Below, piece after piece: positions 1 through 8,372 of a DNA stretch of 37,453 nucleotides. The stretch is from Lachnospiraceae bacterium (GTDB taxonomy: Bacteria > Bacillota > Clostridia > Lachnospirales > Lachnospiraceae): positions 1 through 37,453 of the forward strand of contig JAGAMG010000014.1 of the NCBI GenBank assembly GCA_017624835.1. The letters are read 5' to 3'. The notes under the pieces are model-generated. The model was not told the origin of the DNA. It searched no databases and worked only from the letters and a program-made list of their open reading frames with translations. The first letter of the stretch is position 1, and the number at the start of each line of letters is the position of its first letter. The translations under genes were made by a program, and so were the position numbers.

Positions 1-240
1 AGTCCATACATATCGGCTACACGGACGCTTACTTTGTTCACTTTGGCAAAATCAAACGCGGTGCAAACGAAAGGGCAGTTTTTCTATATTTAAAGACTGC
101 TTTTTCGTTTACGCCGCTATTGATTGTAGCCTAAAGAATTTTACCAAGTGATTTGGACGAAAAATTGGGGTATGTGGTAGGATACCTGAATCCTGACGGC
201 AGTTGGGGTGTTCGATAGCACCACTTCATGTCCTCTGCTT
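1..240 (+). other. Left-edge region with possible gene remnant
   Basis: No intact gene is visible. On the plus strand one frame reads open from the window edge to a TAA at about 132-134. After that stop, the same frame stays open for about 28 codons and ends LNPDGSWGVR-stop at about 226. This could be the tail of an upstream gene interrupted by one stop, or chance. I do not recognise the peptide. A plus-strand terminator lies inside the first open segment, which argues that the real upstream gene ends before or near the window edge. Low confidence. Confidence 0.2.
75..105 (+). terminator. Rho-independent terminator, plus strand
   Basis: A hairpin with arms GCAGTTTTT (75-83) and AAAGACTGC (92-100), including one T-G wobble, is followed directly by five T residues (101-105). 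It would end transcription of a plus-strand gene lying mostly or wholly to the left of the window. Confidence 0.6.
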
Positions 241-263
241 TCCCAAAAAAACAAAATAAATAA

Positions 264-302
264 TGCCCCCAAAAACAGGTCTATTTCCTGATTTTGGGGG
301 CA
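264..302. terminator. Bidirectional terminator after the DUF368 gene
   Basis: Arms TGCCCCCAAAAACAGG (264-279) and CCTGATTTTGGGGGCA (287-302) pair over 16 bases with one mismatch. T-rich sequence follows on both strands: TTTTT at 306-310 on plus, and T tracts opposite 241-260 on minus. It lies 38 bases past the stop of the DUF368 gene and should end that minus-strand transcript. Confidence 0.8.
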
Positions 303-339
303 CATCTTTTTCATTCCAATAAGTAATTCAAATAAGTAA

Positions 340-1182
340 TTATTCTACCGCATATTTCTGATTGAACTTATCTAATAACAATGCTGCTACAATACCAACC
401 ACCAGACAAATCACATTAATCAGACAACCGGATACAGATACGGTAAAGCTTGCAACAGGGATAATCATAATGGTTGCTGCAATTACCACACCCACAATTG
501 CATGGAATGCAACGGAGTAATGCTTCTTAAATAACATATCCACTGCTTTTGCAAATAAGATAACGGTTGCCAGCGCACCGATTCCACCGGGAACCAAAAC
601 AGCAAAATCAAAATCACCGATACCTGCCACAAAAGGCTCATAAAGTCCTAAAGGCATCAGGGTAGTGGAAAAACTCATACCCGGTGCAATGACACTCAAT
701 GCCAGACATACACCACAGAAAATATACCAGCCAAAGTTGGGGGTAATTTCCACCTCAAGCACCTTAAGGCTGATTAACATGGCAAATACCAGCACCATGG
801 CAATAACCATAGCTACGTAGGATTTCTTGCTTCTGCCCTGTTCTCCTGCTTCCCTAAAAAGGGAAGGTAACATACCTGCAATCAAACCGATAAACAGGCA
901 AACGGAAGGATTTTCATATCTTTCCAGGAAAAAGCCCAACAGCTTTGCCACCCCGATAAAACCAATCACACCACCAATACCAATGGGCAAAAGCTTGGGG
1001 AAATGAGTCTTCAACTTACGGAAAGGGTCTGCCAGAAATTCCATGATAATGGTATAAATACCAAATACCACACAAAGCACACCACCGGAAATACCGGGCA
1101 ACACCGCTCCCAGACCAACCAACGCTCCCTGGAATACTCTAAGTACAAAATTAGATACGGAAAAGTTCTTTTCTTGATTCAT
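340..1182 (-). CDS. popT: DUF368 family membrane protein (PopT-type undecaprenyl phosphate transporter)
   Basis: This is a 281-residue polytopic membrane protein of the DUF368 family. Seen: two copies of the family signature, GLGAVLPGISGG near residues 22-34 and APGMS in the second half, plus about eight hydrophobic segments. Known: DUF368 (PopT) proteins, like DedA/UptA, have been shown to help return undecaprenyl phosphate across the cytoplasmic membrane for reuse in wall and surface-polymer synthesis. The ATG at 1182 is chosen because GTGAGG sits 6 bases upstream. A GTG 12 bases further out would overlap that ribosome binding site. The gene is monocistronic, lying between the tRNA terminator and its own terminator. 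The family call is firm. The transport role is by family only. Confidence 0.88.
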   Translation of the reverse strand: MNQEKNFSVSNFVLRVFQGALVGLGAVLPGISGGVLCVVFGIYTIIMEFLADPFRKLKTHFPKLLPIGIGGVIGFIGVAKLLGFFLERYENPSVCLFIGLIAGMLPSLFREAGEQGRSKKSYVAMVIAMVLVFAMLISLKVLEVEITPNFGWYIFCGVCLALSVIAPGMSFSTTLMPLGLYEPFVAGIGDFDFAVLVPGGIGALATVILFAKAVDMLFKKHYSVAFHAIVGVVIAATIMIIPVASFTVSVSGCLINVICLVVGIVAALLLDKFNQKYAVE

Positions 1183-1231
1183 ACTATACCTCACATATTT
1201 TATTTATATTTTCCGAATACTGCATATATGC

Positions 1232-1268
1232 AAAAAAAATGAAAGTGCCTAATGCTAAACACTTTCAT
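1232..1268 (-). terminator. Terminator of the tRNA operon
   Basis: ATGAAAGTG (1239-1247) and CACTTTCAT (1260-1268) form a perfect 9-bp stem. On the minus strand it is followed by a run of eight T residues (opposite 1232-1239). It lies 11 bases past the tRNA-Met 3' end and separates the tRNAs from the DUF368 gene. Confidence 0.9.
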
Positions 1269-1279
1269 CATTTTGCTAA

Positions 1280-1353
1280 TAGCGAGAGGGGGATTCGAAC
1301 CCTCGACACTACGGGTATGAACCGTATGCTCTAGCCAACTGAGCTATCTCGCC
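1280..1353 (-). tRNA. tRNA-Met (anticodon CAT, elongator type)
   Basis: This is a complete 74-base cloverleaf without an encoded CCA. The acceptor stem is GGCGAGA paired with TCTCGCT plus discriminator A. The anticodon stem is TACGG/CCGTA with loop TTCATAC, giving anticodon CAT. The T arm carries GGTTCGAAT. The three consecutive G-C pairs typical of the initiator anticodon stem and the 1-72 mismatch are absent, and the sequence resembles elongator tRNA-Met of Firmicutes. A tRNA-Ile read by lysidine-modified CAT is the alternative but fits the acceptor stem less well. Confidence 0.93.
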
Positions 1354-1378
1354 ATATCTATACCAACCGAAGTTGGAG

Positions 1379-1451
1379 TGGAACCTATAGGGCTCGAACC
1401 TATGACCCTCTGCTTGTAAGGCAGATGCTCTCCCAGCTGAGCTAAGATTCC
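1379..1451 (-). tRNA. tRNA-Val (anticodon TAC)
   Basis: This is a 73-base cloverleaf without an encoded CCA. The acceptor stem is GGAATCT paired with AGGTTCC (one wobble) plus discriminator A. The anticodon stem is TCTGC/GCAGA with loop CTTACAA, so the anticodon is TAC. The T loop carries GGTTCGAGC. It is co-transcribed with the tRNA-Met 25 bases downstream from the promoter at 1484-1512. Confidence 0.94.
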
Positions 1452-1483
1452 ATTTGTTAGCTGCTGACGCAACCGACTTTGTT

Positions 1484-1557
1484 AGTATACAATGGCTTTT
1501 CGATTTTGTCAACAGCTTTTTCTAATTTTTTGCATTTTATTGCAAAAATTAGAAAAA
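1484..1557 (-). promoter_or_regulatory. Strong tRNA promoter with UP-like A-tracts
   Basis: Reading the minus strand, a perfect -35 TTGACA (1507-1512) and -10 TATACT (1484-1489) are separated by 17 bases, placing the start of transcription about 25 bases before tRNA-Val. Directly upstream of the -35, positions 1517-1557 hold a near-perfect AT palindrome that presents A-tracts in the position of an UP element, as expected for stable-RNA promoters. The hexamers are seen directly. The UP role is inferred. Confidence 0.85.
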
Positions 1558-1574
1558 CAATCACAATAACGATG

Positions 1575-1654
1575 ACAGCTCAGCACATACATATGACGCA
1601 AGTAAAAACCATGCAAGCATGTTTTTACTCACACCATAAGTATGGCTGAACTGT
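1575..1654. repeat. Nested inverted repeat downstream of argS, possible terminator
   Basis: The outer arms ACAGCTCAGC (1575-1584) and GCTGAACTGT (1645-1654) pair with one wobble. They continue with CATAC (1586-1590) against GTATG (1640-1644). Inside, AGTAAAAACCATG (1601-1613) pairs with CATGTTTTTACT (1618-1629) around a CAAG loop with one bulge. The whole lies 4 bases past the argS stop. It lacks a T tract directly after the stem, so it is either an imperfect terminator/processing structure or a small interspersed palindromic element. Confidence 0.55.
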
Positions 1655-1658
1655 TGCA

Positions 1659-3440
1659 CTACATTCTTTCAGGTGCATCAAATCCTAATATATCAATACA
1701 GGTTTCCAATACATCTCTGGTCAATGCCAGCAATGCAATCCAGCCTTCCTTCTTCACTGCATCCTCTTCATTCAGGATAGGTGTTTCATGATAGAAGCGG
1801 TTGAACTGATTTGCCAGATCATAAATATAAGCACAAATCTTATTGGGTGCGCATTCCTCATAGGCAGCTTCCATTATGGAATTAAACTTTGCAAGCTCCA
1901 TTACCAATGCCTTCTCTGAGTCATTCTGAACCGACTGTAAGCTCGCAGCATTTACATCACCGCCCTGCTCGGCATACTTTCCAAGAATGGACTTAATACG
2001 CACGATGGTATATAACACATAGGGACCGGTATCTCCTTCAAAGGAGGTAAAGCGATCTACGTCAAACACATAATCCTTTGCAGGCTGATTGGACAAATCA
2101 CCATATTTGATTGCTGCCAAACCTACAATTTTAGCGGTCTTGGCTGCTTCCTCTTCGTCAACAGCATAACCCTTAGTCTCACTGTTCTCCTTAATCTTAC
2201 GAAGCATTTCTTCATTAATCTCCGCAATGAGATTTTCCAACCTGGGGACACCACCCTGACGGGTCTTATAGGGCTTACCATCCTTACCATTCATGGTACC
2301 AAAGCCGATATGGAAAAGCTCTGTCTCGGGCTTAACCAGCTTGGTCTTCTTGGCACAGCGGAATACCTGCTCAAAATATAAATCCTGACGCTTGTCAGTA
2401 AGATAAATCATCTTATCCGGCTGATATTCCTCCATACGCATCTGAATGGTTGCCAAATCCGTGGTATTATACAAGGCAGCGCCATCGGATTTTAAAATCA
2501 TACAAGGTGGAATCTCCTTTGTGTCCGTCTCTTCCTTTACATCCACCACCAGCGCACCGTCACTGATGTAGGCATAGCCCCCATCCTTCATGTATTTTAC
2601 CATGCCGGGAATTACATCATGGGCATCGGATTCGCCCTTCCACAGGTCAAATTCCACATTCAAATTATCATAATTTCTCTTAAGATCTGCTACGGACACC
2701 TTGATAATATGATTCCAAAGAGCACGATGACCTCTCACACCGCTTTGCAGCTTAAAGGTAGCCTCCATCGCCTTTTCCTTGTACTCCGGATTTTCCTTGG
2801 ACTTTCCGCTGGCAGTAGGGTAAATTTCCTCTAATTCTGCAATGGTAACTGGTGCTTCCTCAGGATACTCACCCGTAAAGCTTTCATCAAAATAAGGTAA
2901 ATCGGGATAGCGTAACTGCAACTCATGAATAATCAATCCCATAGGTTGTCCCCAATCTCCCAAATGAATATCACCGATAACCTCATGTCCGGCAAATCGT
3001 GCAATTCTCTTTACGCTTTCACCGATAATGGCTGAACGAAGATGTCCTACATGTAAAGCCTTAGCCACATTGGGTCCGCCATAATCCACAATAATCTTCT
3101 TAGGATTTTCCGGCATGTCCATACCAAATTTTTTATCCGCTCTCATGCCCTGTGTATATTCCAGCAAAAACTCCTCAGAAACCTTTAAATTCAGGAAACC
3201 GGGAGCTACTGCTACCGCTTCCTTGAACACCTTACTGTCAGCCAGCTTTTCTGCCACATCGTTAGCAATCATTATAGGAGCTTTCTTGTACTGCTTTGCA
3301 CCAGCCATAGCACCGTTACACTGATATTCACACAAATCAGGACGATTGGATATGGTCACTCTTCCCAATGTCCCTTCATAACCAGCAGCCGCAAATGCCT
3401 GCTGCATTTCCTCTGTCAGCATATCTAAAATCTTCTTCAT
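1659..3440 (-). CDS. argS: Arginyl-tRNA synthetase
   Basis: This class I cytoplasmic aminoacyl-tRNA synthetase attaches arginine to tRNA-Arg. The protein of 593 residues has the N-terminal tRNA-recognition (Arg_tRNA_synt_N) region with the DLCEYQCNGAMA segment typical of clostridial enzymes. The HIGH-type motif is HVGHLRSAIIGE. The degenerate KMSK-type region is KTRQGG, as is usual in ArgRS. A C-terminal DALR anticodon-binding helical domain runs from about residue 470 to the normal end PERM. The start at 3440 (MKKILDML) matches the family. An in-frame ATG 33 bases upstream lacks a good ribosome binding site. The site for 3440 is itself weak (AGG 7 bases away). A promoter is visible at 3512-3540. 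Confidence 0.95.
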   Translation of the reverse strand: MKKILDMLTEEMQQAFAAAGYEGTLGRVTISNRPDLCEYQCNGAMAGAKQYKKAPIMIANDVAEKLADSKVFKEAVAVAPGFLNLKVSEEFLLEYTQGMRADKKFGMDMPENPKKIIVDYGGPNVAKALHVGHLRSAIIGESVKRIARFAGHEVIGDIHLGDWGQPMGLIIHELQLRYPDLPYFDESFTGEYPEEAPVTIAELEEIYPTASGKSKENPEYKEKAMEATFKLQSGVRGHRALWNHIIKVSVADLKRNYDNLNVEFDLWKGESDAHDVIPGMVKYMKDGGYAYISDGALVVDVKEETDTKEIPPCMILKSDGAALYNTTDLATIQMRMEEYQPDKMIYLTDKRQDLYFEQVFRCAKKTKLVKPETELFHIGFGTMNGKDGKPYKTRQGGVPRLENLIAEINEEMLRKIKENSETKGYAVDEEEAAKTAKIVGLAAIKYGDLSNQPAKDYVFDVDRFTSFEGDTGPYVLYTIVRIKSILGKYAEQGGDVNAASLQSVQNDSEKALVMELAKFNSIMEAAYEECAPNKICAYIYDLANQFNRFYHETPILNEEDAVKKEGWIALLALTRDVLETCIDILGFDAPERM

Positions 3441-3511
3441 GTTACAACCTAAGCCTTTCCGTACCACGCCCATAGCTTAATTCCATGGACGGCATTTCAA
3501 TTACTCTAATT

Positions 3512-3540
3512 ACTATAACTTAATTTCCAAAATACCGCAA
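3512..3540 (-). promoter_or_regulatory. Probable argS promoter
   Basis: On the minus strand, TTGCGG (3535-3540) and TATAGT (3512-3517) are spaced by 17 bases, 72 bases before the argS ATG. No T-box leader (specifier stem, T-box sequence or antiterminator) could be fitted in the short upstream region. Confidence 0.55.
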
Positions 3541-3581
3541 TATGTAAATCTATTTTACCCTGCGGAAAGAATGCATACGCC

Positions 3582-4229
3582 CTACTGTCTGCTCTTCTCC
3601 CGCTCCACCTTGGAAAAAGCACAGCCACAGTAATCCTGTCGATACAAATCATACTCAGCCGAAAGCTCTATGGAACGCTTATAGCCATTTTTCTTTTTAA
3701 AATCCGAGGGAAGCCAATTCACTCCATATTCTTTACTTAATTGCTGACCGATTTCATTAATTTTTGCAGCATTTTTTAAGGGACTGATGGTAAGGGTGGT
3801 TGCAAAATAATCATACTTTCCCCTTTTTGCCTCTTCTACGGTACGACGCAAGCGCAAATCAAAGCATTTAAAACATCGTTCTCCGCCCTCCGGGCATTCC
3901 TCATATCCCTTTGCCATCTCAAAAAAGCAAGCCGGCTCATAATCCCCCTCTACAATCGAAATGGGATATCCCTTTTGTTCCTGATTGTATGCTGAAATCA
4001 GCCGTTTCTGCTCCTCCACTCGCTTTAAATATTCCTGTGAAGCGGAAATGTTAGGATTGTAATAAAACACTGTAATGGAAAAATACTTACACAAATACTC
4101 AAGACAATAGCTGCTGCAGGGGGCGCAGCAGCTATGCAAGAACAGAGTCGGTGGTGCCTCACTTCCATCCAACATCTGTAAACCATTTAAAATTTTTTCC
4201 AATTCTTTCTGATAATTTATCTGATTCAT
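3582..4229 (-). CDS. queH: Epoxyqueuosine reductase QueH
   Basis: The 215-residue DUF208-type QueH reduces epoxyqueuosine to queuosine, the last step in building this modified base at the wobble position of GUN tRNAs. It is the non-cobalamin alternative to QueG. Seen: the paired cysteines HSCCAPC at residues 33-38, CxxC at 119-122 after ECPEGGER, and the late YCGC cysteines, which in the family hold an Fe-S cluster and an adjacent metal. Also typical are FATTLTISPLKN and the DFKKKNGYKRS segment. The ATG at 4229 has AAGGA 7 bases upstream. The gene starts 17 bases after the sod stop, so the two form an operon. Confidence 0.93.
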   Translation of the reverse strand: MNQINYQKELEKILNGLQMLDGSEAPPTLFLHSCCAPCSSYCLEYLCKYFSITVFYYNPNISASQEYLKRVEEQKRLISAYNQEQKGYPISIVEGDYEPACFFEMAKGYEECPEGGERCFKCFDLRLRRTVEEAKRGKYDYFATTLTISPLKNAAKINEIGQQLSKEYGVNWLPSDFKKKNGYKRSIELSAEYDLYRQDYCGCAFSKVEREKSRQ

Positions 4230-4246
4230 TTTCTTTCCTTCTGTAT

Positions 4247-4876
4247 CTACAAACTTCTTTCCTCGTAACGCTTCTGAGCCTTGCGCCAATTAATCAGACT
4301 AAACCAGCCATCCACATAATCGGCTCTGCGATTCTGATACTGCAAATAATAAGCATGCTCCCACACATCCACTAAAAAGATGGGGGTATACTCCAGGAAA
4401 TCCGGCACATCCTGATTGGCAGTCTGTACAATGGACAGCTTGCCTGCTTTATCCGAAAGAAGCCACGCCCAGCCGGAACCGAATTTACTGACAGCAGCCT
4501 GCTTCATCTGCTCCTGCCACTGTTTATAGGAACCAAAATCCCTGTTTATTGCCTCCGCCAAATCTCCTACGGGCTCCTGTCCTGCCGGACTTTTCATAGC
4601 ATCAAAATACAATTCATGGTTATAAACGCCTCCACCATTATTACGAATCCCCACTCTTGCCGCCATGGGAAGCTCCTCCAGCTGTGTCAAAAGCTCCTGA
4701 AGACTCTTTTGCTGCAATTCCGGATAATCTGCCAAAATATTATTTAAATTATCCACATAGGTTTTATAATGCTTATCATGATGGAATTCCAATGTGGTCT
4801 CATCCAACACAGGCATCAACGCATCATACTCATAAGGAAGTGGTCGTACTACAAAGGGATAAATTTCTGCTTTCAT
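4247..4876 (-). CDS. sodA: Superoxide dismutase (Fe/Mn family)
   Basis: This 209-residue cytoplasmic enzyme converts superoxide to oxygen and hydrogen peroxide. The metal ligands expected for the Fe/Mn family are visible: His32 in EFHHDKHY, His87 in GGGVYNHE, and Asp170 and His174 in DVWEHAYY. GSGWAWL is present. The second-ligand region reads VYNHELYFDAM rather than the classical HWNHSFFW, a variant I associate with clostridial enzymes. Fe versus Mn cannot be decided by eye. It is first in an operon with queH. The upstream 95 bases contain a TATACT-like -10 but no convincing -35. Confidence 0.94.
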   Translation of the reverse strand: MKAEIYPFVVRPLPYEYDALMPVLDETTLEFHHDKHYKTYVDNLNNILADYPELQQKSLQELLTQLEELPMAARVGIRNNGGGVYNHELYFDAMKSPAGQEPVGDLAEAINRDFGSYKQWQEQMKQAAVSKFGSGWAWLLSDKAGKLSIVQTANQDVPDFLEYTPIFLVDVWEHAYYLQYQNRRADYVDGWFSLINWRKAQKRYEERSL

Positions 4877-4971
4877 ATAAAGTTCCTTTCTGCCATAGTT
4901 TCTGCACTATTCTTTTCATATTACGATATAGTATATGCAATAAATTATAAGAATAATCCGAAAGGAATCCT

Positions 4972-6630
4972 TTATTCCACAAAAGCACAAACCCTGTCAG
5001 CAAGTGCAATGGTGGAAGGTCTATGGGCTATCATAATGATATTCTTACCATCCTTCATTCCCTTCAAGGACTCATTTACCAAAAGCTCGGACTCATTATC
5101 CAGCGCAGAGGTAGCTTCATCCAAAAGGACAATAGGCGCATTCTTTAAAATAGCTCTGGCTATGGCAATACGCTGTCTTTGACCGCCGGACAATCTGTTG
5201 CCCCGCTCTCCCACATTGGTATCATAGCCTTCCTCCAGCTTTTCTATAAATTCATGAGCATTTGCTGCTTTGGCAGCCTCTATCACTTCCTCATCCGTTG
5301 CCTTTAAATTTCCCATGCGGATATTTTCTTTAATAGAAAGATTAAACAAATAGGGTTCCTGTGGTACATAGGCAATTTTTTCCCGAATCTCCCTGTTACG
5401 CATTTCCAGATAGGAATTACCGTCCACCACAATATCTCCACTCTTTAACGGATATAATCCTAAAAGCAGCTTGGAAAGAGTTGACTTGCCACAGCCGGAA
5501 GGACCGGTAACTGCAATGCTTTCTCCCTTCTCAATCCCAAGGGAATAATCTCTGATAAGTGGCTTGTCCTCACGATAATCAAAGGTAATATTGCGGATAT
5601 CTATAAAGTTTTTATCCTCTCCGCTTCTGCCGACTTCCGCCACAGCCCTGTCATACCAGCATTCCGGCTCCTCTTCCTCCTCCAGAAAATCAAAAATATT
5701 CTGAGCATTGGTAAGACATCCGATTAATTCCGGAATATATCTGCCTAATTGCAGGAATTGGAAGGAAAAGCTGCCGTACAAAGAATAGATTGCAGTAAGT
5801 GCCCCCAAGGTAGTAATCCCCTCTGATACAAAGTATACTCCCAACAGCAAAAACATCAAAATACACAGCATACGAAATCCACTGTTACAGCTTTCCAAAC
5901 AAGCGGTAAGGAAAATCTTTTTATTATTTTGCTTTTCATAAACCTCCGTTTCAGAAACAAACTGTTCCACTGTGGATTTGCCGGAAGCATACATTCTTGC
6001 CTGCTCCATACCCTGCAACAAATTGGACAGCTTTTCCGTCATTTTGCCATTGGTGGCAGAAAGCTGCTTACTTACCTTTCGCATAGGATTTATCATTGCC
6101 CCATTGATAGCTAACATTACCAGATTTACCCCAATCAGACAAAGGGTAATCTGCCAGCTTAAAATCAACATGGGAATCAAAAACACAATTACATGAAGCA
6201 GTGGTGCTACTGTCCTTCGAAAACGGGAGCCATAGATACTGCCCATTTTTTCCAAATCATAGGAAAGCTTGGACATAAAATCCCCACTGTGGTGATTTTC
6301 ATAATAGCTGTAGGGCAATCTTACCTCATGATGAAACAGCATTTTACTGATGGTTCCATAAGCACGCTTTGCCTCCACATTATAAGCAATTGCCGCCCTC
6401 CGATAAATCAAAAGGGAAAGGATACCACCCACCACATTTACTACTATAATCATCAGCATATGTCCGGTTTCCCCGGTCTGTGCTGCATCAACCACGTTTT
6501 TCATAAGCAGGGATGCCATAACCGAAAAGGCTGCCCAGCCGGTACTCATAAAAAAGATTCCCGCCAGATAAACCTTGCAATGCTTTCCCATCACCTTCAT
6601 GGTACGAAGAAATAATTTCCAGGTTTTCAT
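4972..6630 (-). CDS. ABC exporter half-transporter, ATPase plus permease (second subunit)
   Basis: This is a 552-residue half-transporter with an N-terminal six-helix membrane domain (about 1-310) and an ATPase domain. Seen: Walker A GPSGCGKST, Q-loop YVPQEPYLF, signature LSGGQRQR, Walker B IVLLDEATSALD and the H-loop AHRPS, so the ATPase looks active. The chain stops at DRVCAFVE, soon after the H-loop, about 20-30 residues earlier than most relatives. The ATG at 6630 has AGGAGG 9 bases upstream. Only one base separates it from the stop of the preceding half-transporter, so the two very likely form a heterodimeric exporter. The substrate is unknown; drugs, peptides or lipids are possible. Confidence 0.88.
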   Translation of the reverse strand: MKTWKLFLRTMKVMGKHCKVYLAGIFFMSTGWAAFSVMASLLMKNVVDAAQTGETGHMLMIIVVNVVGGILSLLIYRRAAIAYNVEAKRAYGTISKMLFHHEVRLPYSYYENHHSGDFMSKLSYDLEKMGSIYGSRFRRTVAPLLHVIVFLIPMLILSWQITLCLIGVNLVMLAINGAMINPMRKVSKQLSATNGKMTEKLSNLLQGMEQARMYASGKSTVEQFVSETEVYEKQNNKKIFLTACLESCNSGFRMLCILMFLLLGVYFVSEGITTLGALTAIYSLYGSFSFQFLQLGRYIPELIGCLTNAQNIFDFLEEEEEPECWYDRAVAEVGRSGEDKNFIDIRNITFDYREDKPLIRDYSLGIEKGESIAVTGPSGCGKSTLSKLLLGLYPLKSGDIVVDGNSYLEMRNREIREKIAYVPQEPYLFNLSIKENIRMGNLKATDEEVIEAAKAANAHEFIEKLEEGYDTNVGERGNRLSGGQRQRIAIARAILKNAPIVLLDEATSALDNESELLVNESLKGMKDGKNIIMIAHRPSTIALADRVCAFVE

Positions 6631-6631
6631 T

Positions 6632-8338
6632 CTACTGCGCCTCCTTTCCGTACATTCCTGCGTAAACTCCATCACTGTTTAATAGTTCTTCATGAGAGCC
6701 CTGTTCCACAATCAAACCATCCTTCAATACCATAATAGTGTCCACATTACGAATTGTCGAAAGTCTGTGGGCTATGGTTATGCAGGTTCTGCTCTTGGAA
6801 AGACCATCAATCGCTTCCTGAATCAACTTTTCCGTTTCCACATCCACCGCAGAAGTAGGCTCATCCAAAAGAAGGATGGGCGCATTTTTTAAGAAAGCTC
6901 TGGCTATGGAAATTCGCTGTCTTTCTCCACCGGACAGCAAAATGCCACGCTCTCCCACAATGGTGTCATACCCCTCCGGCAAACTCATAATAAAATCATG
7001 GATTCTGGCATTTTTGCAGGCTTCCACAATATCCTCATCGGTTGCCTGTTCATTACCATATCTGACATTTTCCCGAATACTGGTGGGGAACAGAAATACA
7101 TTCTGGGACACCAATGCCATTTTCTCTCTGGCAGCCTCCACATTCCAATCCGTAAAGGTTCGCCCATAAAGAGCATACTTTCCCGACATTACAGGATAAA
7201 AGCCACATAAAATATGGAAAATAGTACTTTTTCCACCACCCGATTCCCCCACAAATGCTACACTGCTTCCGGTTTTTACCGCAAAGGACACACCCTTTAA
7301 TACCTTGGCATTCTCTACATATTGGAAGCTTACATCGGTAAAGGAAATGGCAATGTCTTTATCCACTCCTGCGTTTTCCGTTCCGCTCACTTCATCCTTT
7401 TCATTCAAAATCTGCTCCACACGCTTCACACACACCATTCGCTCTCTGGCATCTACAAAGCAAAAGGGCAGTCCCACAAAGGCTCCCACAAAGGGCTCCA
7501 AAATAATAATAAATGCCAGCAGCTCGCCCACACTCAAATTGCCCTGTCTTACCAGCACATAGGCATACACGGCACATATGATATTGGGCAACCACTGTAG
7601 CACCTTACGAACTATAATGGCATTGTTGGAAACTCTGGTTCGTTTTTCCTCATTTTCTACCAAAGCCTCCGTAGCTTCCTCCAATTTTCCCTGAAAATAG
7701 TCCTCCGCTCCAAAGGAACGAAGCACCAAAATACCGCTGACACAGTCCTGGGCAATCTCGGTAATGGAATCCGTCTTTTGCCGAAACACCTTGCGCAGGC
7801 TGGTAAGCTTCTTTGCCACATAATTGGTAAAGGCAAGGACAATGGGGTAGGTAATCAGCATTACCAATAAGAGCTTCCAGCTAAGAGTACCAATATAAAC
7901 CGCATAGGTTATCAATTCCACCGCACAGGTGCAAATTTCTGACAACGTCTCCTGCAGCAGCATGTCTATCTCTGCAATATCTGCATTCATTTTATTGATA
8001 ACCGCTGCCGAACCATTGGCATCAAAATATTTGTATTCCAAACGATACAGCTTTTTTGCCACCAGCTTTTTGTATGTAGTCTGCACCTTGATACTGAATT
8101 TGGAATTTAATACACTCTTGAAAAAAGAGGCTGCAAAGCCAATGACCGTTAAGATTACAAACAAACCTATAAATTCCTGAAATTGTACTTTTGCACCTGA
8201 AAGCATGGTGTCCACAGCCTGTCCAATCACCGTATTGCCCCGTACCGTAATCCTCGCCAACAGATAGGACAATAGCAGTGCCGCCAGAAAATAAACACCG
8301 TACCGCAAGCTGCATCTTACGAAATAGTTTTTTCTCAT
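6632..8338 (-). CDS. ABC exporter half-transporter, ATPase plus permease (first subunit)
   Basis: This 568-residue partner of the downstream gene has six predicted membrane helices (about 1-300). Its ATPase domain carries Walker A GESGGGKST, Q-loop ALVSQNVFLF, signature LSGGERQR, Walker B ILLLDEPTSAVD and the H-loop AHRLS. Unlike many heterodimers, neither subunit shows an obviously dead catalytic glutamate. The C-terminus is full length (MVLKDGLIVEQGSHEELL). The ATG at 8338 is preceded by GGGGAGAG. Transcription probably starts at the extended -10 at 8373-8381. It is divergent from the alaX-like gene, with a shared intergenic region of about 176 bases. Confidence 0.88.
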   Translation of the reverse strand: MRKNYFVRCSLRYGVYFLAALLLSYLLARITVRGNTVIGQAVDTMLSGAKVQFQEFIGLFVILTVIGFAASFFKSVLNSKFSIKVQTTYKKLVAKKLYRLEYKYFDANGSAAVINKMNADIAEIDMLLQETLSEICTCAVELITYAVYIGTLSWKLLLVMLITYPIVLAFTNYVAKKLTSLRKVFRQKTDSITEIAQDCVSGILVLRSFGAEDYFQGKLEEATEALVENEEKRTRVSNNAIIVRKVLQWLPNIICAVYAYVLVRQGNLSVGELLAFIIILEPFVGAFVGLPFCFVDARERMVCVKRVEQILNEKDEVSGTENAGVDKDIAISFTDVSFQYVENAKVLKGVSFAVKTGSSVAFVGESGGGKSTIFHILCGFYPVMSGKYALYGRTFTDWNVEAAREKMALVSQNVFLFPTSIRENVRYGNEQATDEDIVEACKNARIHDFIMSLPEGYDTIVGERGILLSGGERQRISIARAFLKNAPILLLDEPTSAVDVETEKLIQEAIDGLSKSRTCITIAHRLSTIRNVDTIMVLKDGLIVEQGSHEELLNSDGVYAGMYGKEAQ

Positions 8339-8372
8339 AATCTCTCCCCGTTCCTCGAAAATATTTTCAACC

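Noticed and set aside
1309-1512. A 67-codon minus-strand open frame over the tRNA region
   Set aside because: It reads through both tRNA genes and their promoter, so it is an artefact of stable-RNA sequence.
3441-3581. T-box leader for argS
   Set aside because: The spacer is about 140 bases with no specifier loop, T-box sequence or terminator-antiterminator pair. A simple promoter fits better.
4877-4971. PerR- or Fur-like site (TTATAATTTATTGCA) upstream of sod
   Set aside because: Only the first half matches the PerR consensus and the second half does not mirror it. The AT-rich background makes such a half-site likely by chance.
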